Below are positions 1 through 8,805 of a stretch of DNA of 64,000 nt, piece after piece. Source of the DNA: Microvirga thermotolerans (GTDB lineage Bacteria > Pseudomonadota > Alphaproteobacteria > Rhizobiales > Beijerinckiaceae); the NCBI RefSeq assembly GCF_009363855.1, contig NZ_CP045423.1:3192001-3256000 (forward strand), read 5' to 3'. The notes beneath the pieces were generated by a model. The model was not told where the DNA came from. It made no database searches and worked only from the letters and a program-made list of their open reading frames with translations. Made by a program: the position numbers and the translations under genes. Numbering within the stretch: position 1 is the first letter of the stretch; each line of letters starts with the position of its first letter.

Positions 1-2
1 GG

Positions 3-515
3 CGCCTCAACCCGCACGTGAGCGTGGACGTCCATGCCGTGCGCCTGACGACCGGGAACGCGCGCAGTCTCGTCTCGGACTACGATATCGTTGCGGACGG
101 CTCGGACAATTTCGAAACCCGCTACACGGTCTCCGACGCCTGCTTCGCGGAAGGGAAACCCCTCGTCACCGCCGCGCTCGGGCAGTTCGACGGCTCGCTC
201 ACGACGATCAGGGCCCACGAGACCGGGCCGGACGGGCGGCCGAACCCCACCTACCGCTGTCTCTTCCCCTCGCCGCCCCCGCCCGGCGCGGTGCCGACCT
301 GCGCGGAGGCGGGCGTCCTCGGGGCGCTCGCCGGTGTCATGGGAAGCCTCATGGCCATGGAGGTCGTCCGCGAGATCGTCGGCTTCGGCGAAGGCCTGGT
401 CGGGCGCCTCCTCATGGTGGACGCCCGCTCCATGCGGTTCGAGACCATCGGCTACGCGTGGGACGAGACGAACCCTCTGAACGGGACAGGGGCCGGGACG
501 GCATCCCGGCCGTAG
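3..515 (+). CDS. moeB: MoeB/ThiF/HesA-family adenylyltransferase, C-terminal part (5' end outside window)
   Basis: The open frame runs in from the left edge, and the visible 170 residues are the C-terminal half of an E1-like enzyme. Such enzymes adenylate the C-terminal Gly-Gly of a sulfur-carrier protein (MoaD for molybdopterin, ThiS for thiazole). Visible family marks are LNPHV at the very start, DGSDNFETRY, the YRCLFPSPPPPG stretch and PTCAEAGVLG, which carries the conserved cysteine of the MoeB/ThiF crossover region. An internal GTG at position 18 could be read as a start, but it lies inside the conserved LNPHV segment, so the gene is truncated by the window rather than short. MoeB fits best; ThiF or a HesA-type paralogue cannot be excluded without the N-terminus and neighbours. 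Confidence 0.8.
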   Translation, partial: RLNPHVSVDVHAVRLTTGNARSLVSDYDIVADGSDNFETRYTVSDACFAEGKPLVTAALGQFDGSLTTIRAHETGPDGRPNPTYRCLFPSPPPPGAVPTCAEAGVLGALAGVMGSLMAMEVVREIVGFGEGLVGRLLMVDARSMRFETIGYAWDETNPLNGTGAGTASRP

Positions 516-540
516 CGACCAGGAAGCCGGCATCGCGCCC

Positions 541-582
541 GTCATCCCCATTCCCGGAACACGTCCGGGGACGGCGATGACG
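541..582. repeat. Palindromic intergenic element, family 1 copy a (possible bidirectional terminator)
   Basis: An interrupted palindrome: GTCATC (541-546) pairs with GATGAC (576-581), and an inner CCCGGA (553-558) pairs with TCCGGG (564-569) around the loop ACACG. It sits between two convergent genes, moeB and pheT, where it could end transcription from both sides. The outer arms, the C/G-rich inner arms and the loop resemble the hairpin at 19624-19652, which suggests a dispersed REP-like family rather than a private terminator. Confidence 0.55.
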
Positions 583-599
583 CACAGGAGCGAGGGCCG

Positions 600-3023
600 T
601 TACCCGCGCAGCACCGCGCCGGTCTTCTTGCCGACCTCGGCGACGATCTTCGCGGAGACGGCCTCGATCTCGCTGTCGGTCAGCGTCTTATCCGTCGGCT
701 GGAGGGTGACGGCGATCGCGACGGACTTCCTGCCCTCCTCGATCCCCGGCCCCTCGTAGACGTCGAACACGTTGATGCCCGCGATGAGCTGGCGCTCGGC
801 CGCCTGGGCGGCCTTCACGATGTCGCCCGCCGCCACGTCGCGGCCGACCACGAAGGCGAAATCGCGGGCGATCGGCTGGAAGTCGGACAGCGTCAGCTTC
901 GGCTTCATCTTCGTCGGCTTGGCCTTGGGCGGCGGGAGCGCGCTCAGGTCGATCTCGAAGGCCACCAGGGGGCCCTTCACGTCGAGGGCCCGGAGGATCT
1001 TCGGGTGGATCTCGCCGAAGGCGCCGACCACGTTCCTGGGCCCGAACTGCAGGGTGCCCGAGCGGCCCGGGTGGAACCAGGACGGTCCGCCTGCGACCAC
1101 CTGGAGACCGCCGGCGGGAACGCCGAGGGCCGCCAGGAGCGACATGGCGTCGGCCTTGGCGTCGAAGGCGTCCACGGACGACGCGCCGCCGTCCCAGTGC
1201 CGGCCGACGCCCTCGGCCCGGGCGGTGCCCCTGCGGATGGCGGCGGCCTTGATCGACTGCCCCTCCGGCTCGTCCGAGGCGAAGGTCTGACCGACCTCGA
1301 AGAGGGCGACATCGCCGAAGCCGCGATCGGCATTGCGCTGCGCGGCCTTCAGGAGGCCCGGCAGCAGGCTCGGCCGCATGTCGGACAGGTCCGCCGCGAT
1401 AGGATTGGCCAGCGCTAGGCGGCCGCTGCCGCCGCCGAACAGTTCGGCCTCGTCCCTGGCGATGAACGACCAGGTCACCGCCTCCACGAGGCCGCGGACC
1501 GCGAGCGCGCGGCGGGCCAGGACGGTGCGCTTCTGGATGAGGGTGAGGATCGGCCTGGCCACCGCCGCCTCGAGGCGCGGCATGGGCCGAGGCGCGATGC
1601 GGTCGAGACCGGCGACGCGTATGACCTCTTCCACCAGGTCCGCCTTGCCCTCGATGTCGGGCCGCCAGGACGGCGGCACCACGTCGACCCGCTCCCCGGA
1701 GCCTTCGACCGCGAACCCGAGCTTTTCCAGGATCCGCCGCGATTCGTCGGGCGCAAGGTCGAGACCGGACAGGCGCCGCACCTCGGACCAGGGGAAGGAG
1801 ACGACGCGGCGGGTCTCCGGGATCCTGCCCGCGACCACGGCCTCGCTCGGCTCGCCGCCGCACAGGTCCATGACCAGCTTCGTCGCAAGGTCGAGCCCCG
1901 GCACCGTGAAGGCCGGATCGACGCCGCGCTCGAACCGGTAGCGCGCATCCGTGATGATGCCGAGGCGCCGGCCCGACTGCGCAATGTTGAGCGGATCCCA
2001 CAGCGCCGATTCGATCAGCACGTCCGTGGTGCCCTCGTCGCAGCCGGAATGCTCGCCGCCCATGATGCCGGCGATGGACTCGACGCCGCCCTCGTCGGCG
2101 ATCACCACGTTGCCCGGATCGAGCCGGTAGGTGCGCCCGTCGAGAGCGAGCACCTCCTCGCCCTCCTGCGCGCGACGCACGGTGAGGTTGCCCTTCACCT
2201 TCCTGGCATCGAACACGTGGAGCGGACGGCCCCGGTCGAAGGTCATGTAGTTGGTGATGTCCACCAGCGCGTTGATGGGCCTGAGGCCGATGGCGAGCAG
2301 GCGGCGCTGCATCCACTCGGGCGACGGGCCGTTCTTCACGCCGCGCACGAGGCGAAGGGCGAAGGCCGGGCAGAGCCTCTCGTCGCCGGGGGCAAAGGCG
2401 AGAGTCACCGAGACCGGGCACGGCCCCTTCCCGGCGATCTCCGGCAGGGTCTCGCCCTTGAGGGTGCCGAGGCCGGCCGCCGCGAGATCGCGCGCGATGC
2501 CGTGGATCGAAGTGCAGTCGGGCCGGTTCGGCGTCAGGTTGATCTCGATCACCGGATCGTCGAGCCCCGCATAGGCGGCATAGGCCGCGCCCACGGGCGC
2601 ATCGGCCGGAAGGTCGATGATCCCGTCGTGGTCGTCGGAGATTTCGAGCTCCGCCGCAGAGCAGAGCATGCCCCGGCTCTCGACGCCGCGGATGGTGCCG
2701 ACCCCGAGGGTGATGTTCTTGCCCGGAATGTAAGTGCCGGGCGGCGCGAATACGCTCTTCATGCCGGTGCGGGCATTGGGCGCGCCGCAGACGACCTGAA
2801 CGGGCGCGCCCTCGCCGGTGTCCACCATGCACACGCGCAGGCGGTCGGCGTTCGGGTGCTGCTCGGCGGAGATCACGTAGGCGACCTTGTAGGGCGCGAG
2901 CGCCTTCGCCTTGTCCTCGACTCCCTCGACCTCCAGGCCGATGCGGGTGAGCGTCTGCACGATCTCGTCGAGGGACGCCGCGGTGTCGAGATGGTCCTTC
3001 AACCAGGAGAGGGTGAATTTCAT
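600..3023 (-). CDS. pheT: Phenylalanine-tRNA ligase beta subunit
   Basis: Beta chain of the cytoplasmic alpha2-beta2 phenylalanyl-tRNA synthetase, which charges tRNA-Phe. At 807 residues it has the full bacterial length. Visible order: an N-terminal tRNA-binding (EMAP-like) domain in about the first 150 residues, the B3/B4 editing region after LTPNRPDC (near residue 163), the B5 region, a catalytic-like core with [12 protein letters not shown] near 545, and a C-terminal ferredoxin-fold anticodon-binding domain beginning around [12 protein letters not shown]. The start is an ATG 14 bases after the pheS stop with GAGAGCAAC just upstream, so it is the last gene of the infC-rpmI-rplT-pheS-pheT block and probably cotranscribed with pheS. 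Confidence 0.97.
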   Translation of the reverse strand: MKFTLSWLKDHLDTAASLDEIVQTLTRIGLEVEGVEDKAKALAPYKVAYVISAEQHPNADRLRVCMVDTGEGAPVQVVCGAPNARTGMKSVFAPPGTYIPGKNITLGVGTIRGVESRGMLCSAAELEISDDHDGIIDLPADAPVGAAYAAYAGLDDPVIEINLTPNRPDCTSIHGIARDLAAAGLGTLKGETLPEIAGKGPCPVSVTLAFAPGDERLCPAFALRLVRGVKNGPSPEWMQRRLLAIGLRPINALVDITNYMTFDRGRPLHVFDARKVKGNLTVRRAQEGEEVLALDGRTYRLDPGNVVIADEGGVESIAGIMGGEHSGCDEGTTDVLIESALWDPLNIAQSGRRLGIITDARYRFERGVDPAFTVPGLDLATKLVMDLCGGEPSEAVVAGRIPETRRVVSFPWSEVRRLSGLDLAPDESRRILEKLGFAVEGSGERVDVVPPSWRPDIEGKADLVEEVIRVAGLDRIAPRPMPRLEAAVARPILTLIQKRTVLARRALAVRGLVEAVTWSFIARDEAELFGGGSGRLALANPIAADLSDMRPSLLPGLLKAAQRNADRGFGDVALFEVGQTFASDEPEGQSIKAAAIRRGTARAEGVGRHWDGGASSVDAFDAKADAMSLLAALGVPAGGLQVVAGGPSWFHPGRSGTLQFGPRNVVGAFGEIHPKILRALDVKGPLVAFEIDLSALPPPKAKPTKMKPKLTLSDFQPIARDFAFVVGRDVAAGDIVKAAQAAERQLIAGINVFDVYEGPGIEEGRKSVAIAVTLQPTDKTLTDSEIEAVSAKIVAEVGKKTGAVLRG

Positions 3024-3036
3024 CGTTGCTCTCCTC

Positions 3037-4119
3037 TTACGAAGTCAGTCCGCTGACGAGGGACGGGATGTCGAGCGGGCGGAAGCCGTAGTGGTTCAGC
3101 CAGCGCACGTCGGCCTCGAAGAAGGGACGAAGGTCGGGCATGCCGTATTTCAGCATGGCGATGCGGTCGATCCCCATGCCCCAGGCGAAACCCTGGTACT
3201 CGTCCGGATCGAGGCCGCAATTGCGCAGCACGTTCGGATGGACCATGCCGCAGCCGAGAATCTCCAGCCAGTCCTCGCCCTCGCCGAAGCGGATCTCCCC
3301 GCCCTTGCGCGAGCACTGGATGTCCACCTCCGCCGACGGCTCGGTGAACGGGAAGAAGGAGGGGCGGAACCGCATCTTCACCTGGTCGACCTCGAAGAAG
3401 GCCTTGCAGAACTCCTCCAGCACCCACTTCATGTGCCCGATATTGGCCTGCCGGTCGATGACGAGCCCCTCCACCTGATGGAACATGGGCGTGTGCGTCT
3501 GGTCGGAGTCGTGCCGGTAGGTCCGGCCGGGAATGACGACGCGGATCGGCGGCTTCTGCGACGTCATGGTGCGGATCTGCACCGGCGAGGTGTGCGTGCG
3601 CAGCACCTTGCGCTCGCCCTTCTCGTCGGGGGCGAGGAAGAAGGTGTCGTGCATCTCGCGGGCCGGGTGGCCTTCGGGGAAGTTGAGGGCCGTGAAGTTG
3701 AGGTAGTCGGTCTCGATGTCCGGCCCCTCGGCGACGGAGAAGCCCATGTCGGCGAAGATCGCGGTCAGCTCCTCGATCACCTGGCTGATCGGGTGGATGC
3801 GGCCGCGGGTCTCCGGCCCCTCCTGCACGGGAAGCGTGACGTCGATGCGCTCCGCCGCGAGACGGGCGTCGAGCGCGGCCTCGGCGAGCACTTCCTTCCG
3901 CGCGGCGATGGCGCTCTGCACGCGGTCGCGCAGGCCGTTGATGAGCGGGCCGCGCTCCTTGCGCTCCTCGGGGGTCATGGAGCCGAGGGTCTTGAGCAGC
4001 TCGGAGACGGAGCCCTTCTTGCCGAGGGCGGCCACCCGCACGGCTTCCACCGCCGCCTCGTCGCCGGCGGCCTCGACCTGGGCGAGCAGGTCACGTTCGA
4101 GTTCGTTGAGATCGGTCAT
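3037..4119 (-). CDS. pheS: Phenylalanine-tRNA ligase alpha subunit
   Basis: Catalytic alpha chain of phenylalanyl-tRNA synthetase, a class II enzyme. The 360-residue product begins [10 protein letters not shown], a coiled-coil N-terminal tRNA-contact arm, and carries the class II motifs: FPEGHPARE and [37 protein letters not shown], and motif 3 as [14 protein letters not shown] near the C-terminus. A TTG seven codons upstream (4140) is in frame, but the ATG at 4119 is preceded by AAGGGA at normal spacing and gives the usual family N-terminus, so I chose the ATG. It lies downstream of rplT and 14 bases upstream of pheT. Confidence 0.96.
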   Translation of the reverse strand: MTDLNELERDLLAQVEAAGDEAAVEAVRVAALGKKGSVSELLKTLGSMTPEERKERGPLINGLRDRVQSAIAARKEVLAEAALDARLAAERIDVTLPVQEGPETRGRIHPISQVIEELTAIFADMGFSVAEGPDIETDYLNFTALNFPEGHPAREMHDTFFLAPDEKGERKVLRTHTSPVQIRTMTSQKPPIRVVIPGRTYRHDSDQTHTPMFHQVEGLVIDRQANIGHMKWVLEEFCKAFFEVDQVKMRFRPSFFPFTEPSAEVDIQCSRKGGEIRFGEGEDWLEILGCGMVHPNVLRNCGLDPDEYQGFAWGMGIDRIAMLKYGMPDLRPFFEADVRWLNHYGFRPLDIPSLVSGLTS

Positions 4120-4249
4120 CGGTCCCTTGCCAGAATTCAAGCGCTTGAGTGAGGCGCGGCGCGGGAACCGTCAAGCCGTCCGAGCCGCGAAATGGCAAAG
4201 CGGCAGCCCTCGGGCCGCCGGTGCGGAGGGTCTCGGTGGCGGGAACGGG

Positions 4250-4278
4250 GGCGCGGCCGGCTTCACGCCAGCCGCGCC
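4250..4278 (-). terminator. Stem-loop just after rplT
   Basis: GGCGCGGC (4250-4257) pairs with GCCGCGCC (4271-4278). An inner GGC/GCC pairing closes the loop TTCAC, giving about 11 base pairs with one mismatch. It begins 17 bases beyond the rplT stop in the direction of transcription. No run of U follows, so it may be a weak terminator, an attenuator ahead of pheST, or an mRNA end-protecting hairpin. Confidence 0.4.
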
Positions 4279-4294
4279 GGAGCTAGGCTGTCCG

Positions 4295-4666
4295 TTACGC
4301 GGCCTGCTGCTGCGGCAGCGAAGCCTTGGCGCGCTCCACATAGGCGGCGAAGGCCGCCGGCTCGTGGATGGCCATCTCGGACAGGACCTTGCGATCGACC
4401 TCGATCCCAGCCTTGCCGAGACCGTCGATAAATCGGGAATAGGTCAGGCCGTGCTCGCGCACCGCCGCGTTCAGGCGCTGGATCCAGAGGGCGCGGAAGG
4501 TGCGCTTCTTGTTCTTACGGTCGCGATAAGCATACTGCATGCTCTTCTCGACCGCCTGCTTGGCGATGCGGATCGTGTTCTTGCGGCGGCCGTAGAATCC
4601 CTTGGCGGCCTTCAGAACCTTCTTGTGCTTGGCATGGGCGGTAACGCCCCGTTTGACGCGGGCCAT
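4295..4666 (-). CDS. rplT: 50S ribosomal protein L20
   Basis: Large-subunit ribosomal protein L20, which binds 23S rRNA early in assembly. The 123-residue product has the characteristic basic N-terminus ([16 protein letters not shown]), then KGFYGRRKN and [12 protein letters not shown], and a slightly extended alanine/glutamine tail typical of alphaproteobacteria. An AAGGAG sequence lies just upstream of the ATG. It follows rpmI by 39 bases. In other bacteria L20 represses its own operon by binding the mRNA leader, so the structured region upstream of rpmI is the place to look for the same control here. Confidence 0.97.
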   Translation of the reverse strand: MARVKRGVTAHAKHKKVLKAAKGFYGRRKNTIRIAKQAVEKSMQYAYRDRKNKKRTFRALWIQRLNAAVREHGLTYSRFIDGLGKAGIEVDRKVLSEMAIHEPAAFAAYVERAKASLPQQQAA

Positions 4667-4705
4667 CTAAAAACTCCTTCAAAATCCGGGATGTGGAAGT
4701 CCGCC

Positions 4706-4906
4706 TCAGCCGTTCGGCAGGAAGTACTTCTTCACGTTGTAGGCGTCACCCGCGAACAGGGTGGTGGTGCCCCGCAGGTTGCGGATCTGCTTGTTGGTCC
4801 GCTTGATCATCCCGTGGCGCTTGCCGGACTGGGCGTAAACGACCTTGCCGGTGCCAGTGATCTTGAAGCGCTTCTTGGCGCCCGATTTCGTCTTCAGCTT
4901 GGGCAT
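4706..4906 (-). CDS. rpmI: 50S ribosomal protein L35
   Basis: Ribosomal protein L35, 66 residues, starting [20 protein letters not shown]. That is the standard L35 N-terminus, followed by the basic [17 protein letters not shown] segment. The ATG is preceded by a strong AAAGGAGAGCC ribosome-binding site. It is the first gene of the rpmI-rplT pair. A terminator-like hairpin between infC and rpmI suggests that this pair is at least partly uncoupled from infC transcription, perhaps with its own promoter in the roughly 140 bases upstream. Confidence 0.97.
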   Translation of the reverse strand: MPKLKTKSGAKKRFKITGTGKVVYAQSGKRHGMIKRTNKQIRNLRGTTTLFAGDAYNVKKYFLPNG

Positions 4907-4934
4907 TTGGCTCTCCTTTGGTCAGGCCCGCAGG

Positions 4935-5019
4935 GGCGGCAAGCCGCCTCGAAGGCCCTGTCGTTGCTGCTGCGAGCAAGACGAACCGCCACGGCAGCCC
5001 TATCCGGCCGGGCGGTTCG
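4935..5019 (-). promoter_or_regulatory. Structured leader of the rpmI-rplT mRNA
   Basis: Two inverted repeats lie upstream of rpmI: a perfect 9-bp stem CGAACCGCC/GGCGGTTCG (4982-4990 with 5011-5019, 20-base loop) and a short stem GGCGG/CCGCC (4935-4948) about 30 bases before the rpmI start. Ribosomal protein L20 is known to control rpmI-rplT through leader RNA structure in several phyla. That this is the L20 target here is an inference from position alone. Confidence 0.35.
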
Positions 5020-5050
5020 GTGAAGGCCGGCTTATGGCAGAGGACGGGGG

Positions 5051-5082
5051 AAAAAGCAATGGCCGCCGGAGGGCCGGCGGCC
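5051..5082 (-). terminator. Rho-independent terminator after infC
   Basis: On the minus strand a perfect 9-bp GC stem (GGCCGCCGG with CCGGCGGCC, 5061-5069 and 5074-5082) with a four-base loop is followed by ATTGC and then five U residues (AAAAA on the plus strand at 5051-5055). It lies about 50 bases past the infC stop and 145 bases before rpmI, so it is well placed to end or attenuate the infC transcript before the ribosomal protein genes. Confidence 0.65.
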
Positions 5083-5133
5083 GGAATTGCAGGCGCACCC
5101 CGGAGGGTGGGAACCGGAACCCGCCGGCGCCGG

Positions 5134-5676
5134 TCAGCGCGGCGCCAGCACCATCACGACCTGGCGGCCCTCGAAGTTGGGCTCCTGCTCGACCTTGGCG
5201 AGGTCGCCCACGTCGGCCTTCACGCGCTCGAGGACCTTCAGGCCGAGATCCTGGTGGGCCATCTCGCGGCCGCGGAAGCGCAGGGTGATCTTGACCTTGT
5301 TGCCGTCCTCGAAGAAGCCCTTCATGGCCTTCATCTTGACGTCGTAGTCATGGTCGTCGATGCCCGGGCGCAGCTTGATTTCCTTGACCTCGACGGTCTT
5401 CTGCTTCTTGCGGGCCTCGGCCGCCTTCTTCTGTTCGAGGAAGCGGTACTTGCCGTAATCGAGGATCTTGCAGACAGGCGGGGAGGCGTTGGGGGCGATC
5501 TCGACGAGGTCGAGGCCGGCATCCTCGGCGATGCGCAGGGCATCGAAGAACGGCATCACGCCGCGATTCTGGCCGGTTTCGTCGATCAGCTGAACTTCGC
5601 GAACGCCGCGAATGTCCCGGTTGGCGCGCGGCCCCTCCTTCTGGGGAACCGGCATGGATCTCATTGGTCTGCGAAT
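5134..5676 (-). CDS. infC: Translation initiation factor IF-3 (AUU start codon)
   Basis: IF-3 binds the 30S subunit, discriminates against non-canonical start codons and prevents premature 50S joining. The 180-residue product reads (M)[20 protein letters not shown] and continues with the standard two-domain IF-3 sequence ([24 protein letters not shown]..., then [12 protein letters not shown] and a C-terminal QVVMVLAP). The frame stays open further upstream, but only an ATT at 5676 sits 9 bases after an AGGAG. It also yields the RRP N-terminus I remember for rhizobial IF-3. ATG codons 4 and 7 residues later lack a comparable ribosome-binding site. An AUU start is the known basis of IF-3 autoregulation in Escherichia coli, so the same control is likely here. 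Confidence 0.93.
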   Translation of the reverse strand: MRRPMRSMPVPQKEGPRANRDIRGVREVQLIDETGQNRGVMPFFDALRIAEDAGLDLVEIAPNASPPVCKILDYGKYRFLEQKKAAEARKKQKTVEVKEIKLRPGIDDHDYDVKMKAMKGFFEDGNKVKITLRFRGREMAHQDLGLKVLERVKADVGDLAKVEQEPNFEGRQVVMVLAPR

Positions 5677-5690
5677 GGCTCGTATCTCCT
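5674..5690 (-). promoter_or_regulatory. infC ribosome-binding site with AUU initiation codon
   Basis: Minus-strand AGGAG (5690-5686), nine bases, then ATT (5676-5674). The spacing is ideal, and the ATT is in frame with IF-3. This non-canonical initiator is expected to be disfavoured when IF-3 is plentiful, which gives translational feedback. Confidence 0.75.
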
Positions 5691-5765
5691 GTTGTGCGGC
5701 CCGACAGCAGCCACGGGGCGTCCAGCCCTCCCGACTCCCTATCGGTTCCGCGAATGCTCTGACAT

Positions 5766-5785
5766 TTCGCGCAAACGTGCGCGAA
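5766..5785 (-). terminator. Hairpin between the glycosyltransferase and infC
   Basis: A perfect 7-bp inverted repeat TTCGCGC/GCGCGAA (5766-5772 and 5779-5785) around AAACGT, 20 bases past the glycosyltransferase stop and about 90 bases ahead of infC. There is no U-run on the minus strand, so it may end the upstream transcript weakly or be an operator for infC. Which one cannot be told from sequence. Confidence 0.3.
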
Positions 5786-5804
5786 GTCAACTCGTTCTGC
5801 GGGG

Positions 5805-7031
5805 TTAATGCCCTTCCAGGAGGGCGGAATAAACATCGAGGGTGCTCGCCACCATCCGCTCCAGGGAGAAGTGGCGCTCCACATGCGCCCGCGCCCGGTT
5901 CCCCAGGGCGATGCGCGCGCTGGCTCCGAGGGACAGGGCCTCGCCCAAGGCCGCGGCCAGGGCGTCCGCGTCACCCGGCGGGATGCGCCAGCCGGTCCGC
6001 TCCTGGGGCGACACCGCCGGCGGCGACAGGACGGTCTCCGGCACCGCGCCGAGATCGGAGACGACGACCGGGGTGCCCATGGCCTGCGCCTCCACCGCGG
6101 AGCGGCCGAAGGCCTCGGGCTCCGTGGAGGGTACGGTGACGACCGCGGCCGCCAGGAAGGCCGCCGGCATGTCGGTGCAATGGCCGACCCGGCGCACGAC
6201 GCCGGCAAGCCCCCGCGCCTCGATGAGGGCGTCCAGCTCCTTCACATAGGAATCGCGTCCCTGCGGATCGCCGGCCAGGATATAGGCCACGTCGGAGATC
6301 CCCCGGTCCCGCAGCCTTGCGGCCGCCTCGATCAGGACCCTCTGCCCCTTCCAGCCCGTGAGGCGGGCGGCGAGCAGCACCATGCGCTCGTGGGGCGAGA
6401 CCTTCCAGGCCTTGCGCAGGTTCTCGACCCGCTCCGGCGCGACGGCGGAGGGAGAGAAGACGGAGAAGTCCGTGCCCCGGTGTATCACCCGGATGCGGTC
6501 CGAGGCCTGCGGATAGAGGGAGCGGATGAGATCGCCCGTGTAATGGGAGTTGGCGATCACCGCATCGCCCCGCGCCATCACCGAATTGTACAGCACCTTC
6601 ACCGAGGAGCGGCCGGAATAGCTGCCGTGATAGGTGGTGACGAAGGGAAGGTTGAGGGAGCGCGCCGCCCCCAGGGCGACCCAGGCGGGCGCGCGCGAGC
6701 GGGCATGGACGAGGGCGACCCGCTCCTGGTGGCAGATGCGGGCAAGGCGCCTCACATTGAGGAGCATGGAGAAGGGGTTCTTCGTCGCGGCCGGAAACGG
6801 CACCCAGATGCCGCCCTTGGCCTGGAGCTCGCCCACCAGGCGCCCTCCCTCGGTCGCGACCAGGGCGCGGGCGCCCGCATGGGCCAGCCCCTCGGCCACG
6901 TCGACCGTGGTCCGCTCGGCGCCGCCGGCCTCGAGTTCGGGAATGATCTGCAGGATCGTCCGTCCCGCCAGCGGGTGGATGCTGGACGACGGGAACGGCA
7001 CCCCCCCGCCGGATCGCCTTGAAACGTTCAC
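5805..7031 (-). CDS. GT4-family glycosyltransferase
   Basis: A 408-residue GT-B fold enzyme that would move a sugar from a nucleotide-sugar donor to a lipid or polysaccharide acceptor. The N-terminal acceptor domain opens [19 protein letters not shown], with the GGAER motif of group 1 transferases. The C-terminal donor domain has [18 protein letters not shown] and the EX7E-type motif in [20 protein letters not shown] near residue 320. It has no signal peptide, so it is probably cytosolic or membrane-associated. The start is a GTG, and no better ATG exists upstream. It is divergent from the hydrolase gene and not in a visible polysaccharide cluster, so its acceptor (lipopolysaccharide core or exopolysaccharide) is unknown. 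Confidence 0.85.
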   Translation of the reverse strand: MNVSRRSGGGVPFPSSSIHPLAGRTILQIIPELEAGGAERTTVDVAEGLAHAGARALVATEGGRLVGELQAKGGIWVPFPAATKNPFSMLLNVRRLARICHQERVALVHARSRAPAWVALGAARSLNLPFVTTYHGSYSGRSSVKVLYNSVMARGDAVIANSHYTGDLIRSLYPQASDRIRVIHRGTDFSVFSPSAVAPERVENLRKAWKVSPHERMVLLAARLTGWKGQRVLIEAAARLRDRGISDVAYILAGDPQGRDSYVKELDALIEARGLAGVVRRVGHCTDMPAAFLAAAVVTVPSTEPEAFGRSAVEAQAMGTPVVVSDLGAVPETVLSPPAVSPQERTGWRIPPGDADALAAALGEALSLGASARIALGNRARAHVERHFSLERMVASTLDVYSALLEGH

Positions 7032-7097
7032 CGATGTAAGAGCCTTTTCCAGGAGATGACCGAACGTTGCTTTAAAGCAGTTGAGGATGAGTTAACC

Positions 7098-7844
7098 ATG
7101 CAGCATGCCGTCGCCGGTGCGCATCACATCGCCGTTCTCGTCCGCGAGGGCAAGGGGCCGCCCGTGGTCTGGCTCGGCGGGTTCAAGTCGGACATGCGCT
7201 CCACCAAGGCGGAGGCCCTGGATGCCTGGGCCGCGCGGACCGGCCGCGCCTTCATCCGCTTCGATTACAGCGGCCACGGGGAATCGGGCGGCGACTTCAT
7301 GGAAGGAACCATCACCCAATGGCTCCAGGACAGCCTCGGCGTCCTGGAGCGCCACGTGCCGGGCAGGCCGGTCCTCGTCGGCTCGTCCATGGGCGGATGG
7401 ATCGCGCTCCTCGCCGCCCGGCATCTCGTCGAAGCCTCGCCCGCGCGGACGCCCCTCGGCATGGTGCTGATCGCCCCGGCGGTGGACTTCACCGAACGAC
7501 TCATGTGGGACCGCTTTCCGGAGAGCATCCGGCGCGCCATCGAGGAGAAGGGGGTCTATCACAGGCCCTCGGCCTATTCGCCCGATCCCTACCCGATCAC
7601 GCGCAAGCTGATCCAGGACGGGCGGGAGCACCTGCTCTTCGGGGCGCCGATCAGGACCGGCTGCCCCGTGCACATCCTTCAGGGCATGGAGGATCCGGAC
7701 GTGCCCTGGGGCCACGCCCTCACGCTCGTGGAGCATCTGCCGGGGGACAGCGTGTCCCTCACCCTCGTCAAGGACGGCGATCACCGCCTCTCCCGGTCCG
7801 AGGACCTGGACCGCCTCGTCCGGGCCGTCGAGGCGATCGCGTGA
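7098..7844 (+). CDS. Alpha/beta-fold hydrolase (ABHD10-like esterase/thioesterase)
   Basis: A 248-residue serine hydrolase. The nucleophile elbow is GSSMGGW, preceded by the FDYSGHGESGG strand-turn. The likely acid is in GMEDPDVPW and the histidine in DGDHRLS near the C-terminus, so the catalytic triad looks intact. The sequence resembles the ABHD10 group (esterase or depalmitoylase-like), but the substrate is unknown. An in-frame ATG 14 codons upstream (7056) has AGGAG almost touching it. The ATG at 7098 has GAGG 11 bases upstream and leads straight into conserved sequence, so I preferred it. No signal peptide. Confidence 0.8.
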   Translation: MQHAVAGAHHIAVLVREGKGPPVVWLGGFKSDMRSTKAEALDAWAARTGRAFIRFDYSGHGESGGDFMEGTITQWLQDSLGVLERHVPGRPVLVGSSMGGWIALLAARHLVEASPARTPLGMVLIAPAVDFTERLMWDRFPESIRRAIEEKGVYHRPSAYSPDPYPITRKLIQDGREHLLFGAPIRTGCPVHILQGMEDPDVPWGHALTLVEHLPGDSVSLTLVKDGDHRLSRSEDLDRLVRAVEAIA

Positions 7845-7904
7845 GGGCGGCTGCGGACCGGGTTCCGCCGTTCGCCGGGTCGGATCCCCGGTCCTGCGCA
7901 TCTG

Positions 7905-8171
7905 TCAATGGAGGCTCACCGTCTCGAGATCGTGCGCCCACGCATTGGCAACCGCTGCGTCGCGGGTATCGGTCAGAAGGATCGGCTCGCCGCTGGCGGA
8001 CAGGAGGGCGAACAGTTTCAGCCCCGGCTGAAGATGGGGCGCCTGCGGGAAAAGCCGCGCGATGTCGTCGGACAGGACGGGCTTCACATAGGCCATCCGG
8101 CCCTCACCGAAAGCGGCCAGTTCGGCCTTGTCGAGGAGCCCGCCGTTCTGGATCTTGGTGTTGTCGTTCAT
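7905..8171 (-). CDS. DUF1150 family protein
   Basis: An 88-residue protein resembling DUF1150, a small alphaproteobacterial family of unknown function. Its core (KAELAAFGEGRMAYVKPV, then LLSASGEPILLTDTRDAAVANAWAHDLETVSLH) has the family feel of a short mixed alpha/beta domain with no catalytic motif. It starts 24 bases after the small heat-shock gene and is surely cotranscribed with it. This pairing suggests a role in heat or stress response. GGAGAGTCC precedes the ATG. Confidence 0.8.
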   Translation of the reverse strand: MNDNTKIQNGGLLDKAELAAFGEGRMAYVKPVLSDDIARLFPQAPHLQPGLKLFALLSASGEPILLTDTRDAAVANAWAHDLETVSLH

Positions 8172-8195
8172 CAGGACTCTCCTTGGCGGATGCCG

Positions 8196-8630
8196 CTACG
8201 CCTTGTCCGGGGCGTTGATGTCGATCTTGCGGACGATCCGTTCCGGCTCGGGACGCGCCAGATCGATCGACAGAAGCCCGTTGGACAGGTCGGCCCCCAG
8301 CACCTCCATGCCGTCGGCAAGGAGGAATGCGCGCTGGAACTGCCGGGCGGCGATGCCGCGATGCAGGAAGTGTCTTGCCTTGTCCTCGATCTGCCGCCCC
8401 CGGATCACGAGCTGGTTCTCCTCCAGCGTCACCTCCAGCTGTTCCCGGGTGAAACCGGCGACGGCAAGGGTGATTCGAAGGCGTTCGGGATCCTGCGCGG
8501 TCCGCGCAAGGCGTTCGATGTTGTAGGGAGGATATCCGTCCCCCGCGGCCTTCGCCACCCGGTCGAGCGCCTGCTCGATCTCGTCGAAGCCGAGGAGGAA
8601 GGGATGCCCGAAGGGCGATTGACGCGACAT
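8196..8630 (-). CDS. Small heat-shock protein, Hsp20/alpha-crystallin family
   Basis: A 144-residue ATP-independent holdase chaperone that binds unfolding proteins during heat stress. The N-terminal arm (SPFGHPFLLGFDEIEQALDR) resembles rhizobial class A small Hsps. The alpha-crystallin domain runs from PPYNIER through RITLAVAGFTREQLEVTLEENQLVIRGR to FQRAFLLADGMEVLGADLSNGLLSIDL, and the tail KIDI gives the I-x-I anchor. A heat-shock sigma promoter and a structured 5' leader lie upstream. The ATG lacks a strong ribosome-binding site, which fits control at translation. Confidence 0.93.
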   Translation of the reverse strand: MSRQSPFGHPFLLGFDEIEQALDRVAKAAGDGYPPYNIERLARTAQDPERLRITLAVAGFTREQLEVTLEENQLVIRGRQIEDKARHFLHRGIAARQFQRAFLLADGMEVLGADLSNGLLSIDLARPEPERIVRKIDINAPDKA

Positions 8631-8638
8631 GTTCGAAG

Positions 8639-8710
8639 CCCAAGGTTCAGAGGCACTTCGTTGGGTTTGAGCCCGCCGGTGCGGCGCTCAGGCGCCCGTT
8701 TCCGGGCGCC
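8639..8710 (-). promoter_or_regulatory. Structured 5' leader of hsp20 (possible RNA thermometer)
   Basis: The predicted mRNA begins with a perfect 8-bp hairpin, GGCGCCCG/CGGGCGCC (8691-8698 with 8703-8710). A second hairpin follows (TGAGC...GCTCA with one bulge, 8668-8690), and then CCCAA (8661-8665 on the plus strand) is complementary to the UUGGG just before the start codon (8639-8643). Successive hairpins ending near the start codon are typical of small-Hsp RNA thermometers, but I did not find the canonical ROSE UUGCU motif, so this is a candidate only. Confidence 0.4.
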
Positions 8711-8717
8711 GACCTCA

Positions 8718-8746
8718 ATATGGAGGCTGCCCCGGCCCGCATCAAG
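8718..8746 (-). promoter_or_regulatory. Heat-shock sigma factor (RpoH) type promoter for hsp20
   Basis: On the minus strand CTTGAT (8746-8741), 15 bases, then CTCCATAT (8725-8718). This is close to the sigma-32 consensus CTTGAA-N13-17-CCCCATnT, with one mismatch in each element. Transcription would begin near 8711, about 80 bases ahead of the hsp20 start and exactly at the foot of the first leader hairpin. Confidence 0.65.
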
Positions 8747-8805
8747 ACCTTGGCCGGAGAAGGCGCGGCCCGCCGTTAACCCTTTGTTGCGGAAAGCCCT
8801 TTTTC

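Noticed and set aside
4120..4140. TTG start seven codons upstream for pheS
   Set aside because: The ATG at 4119 has a good Shine-Dalgarno and gives the family N-terminus. The TTG extension adds no known sequence.
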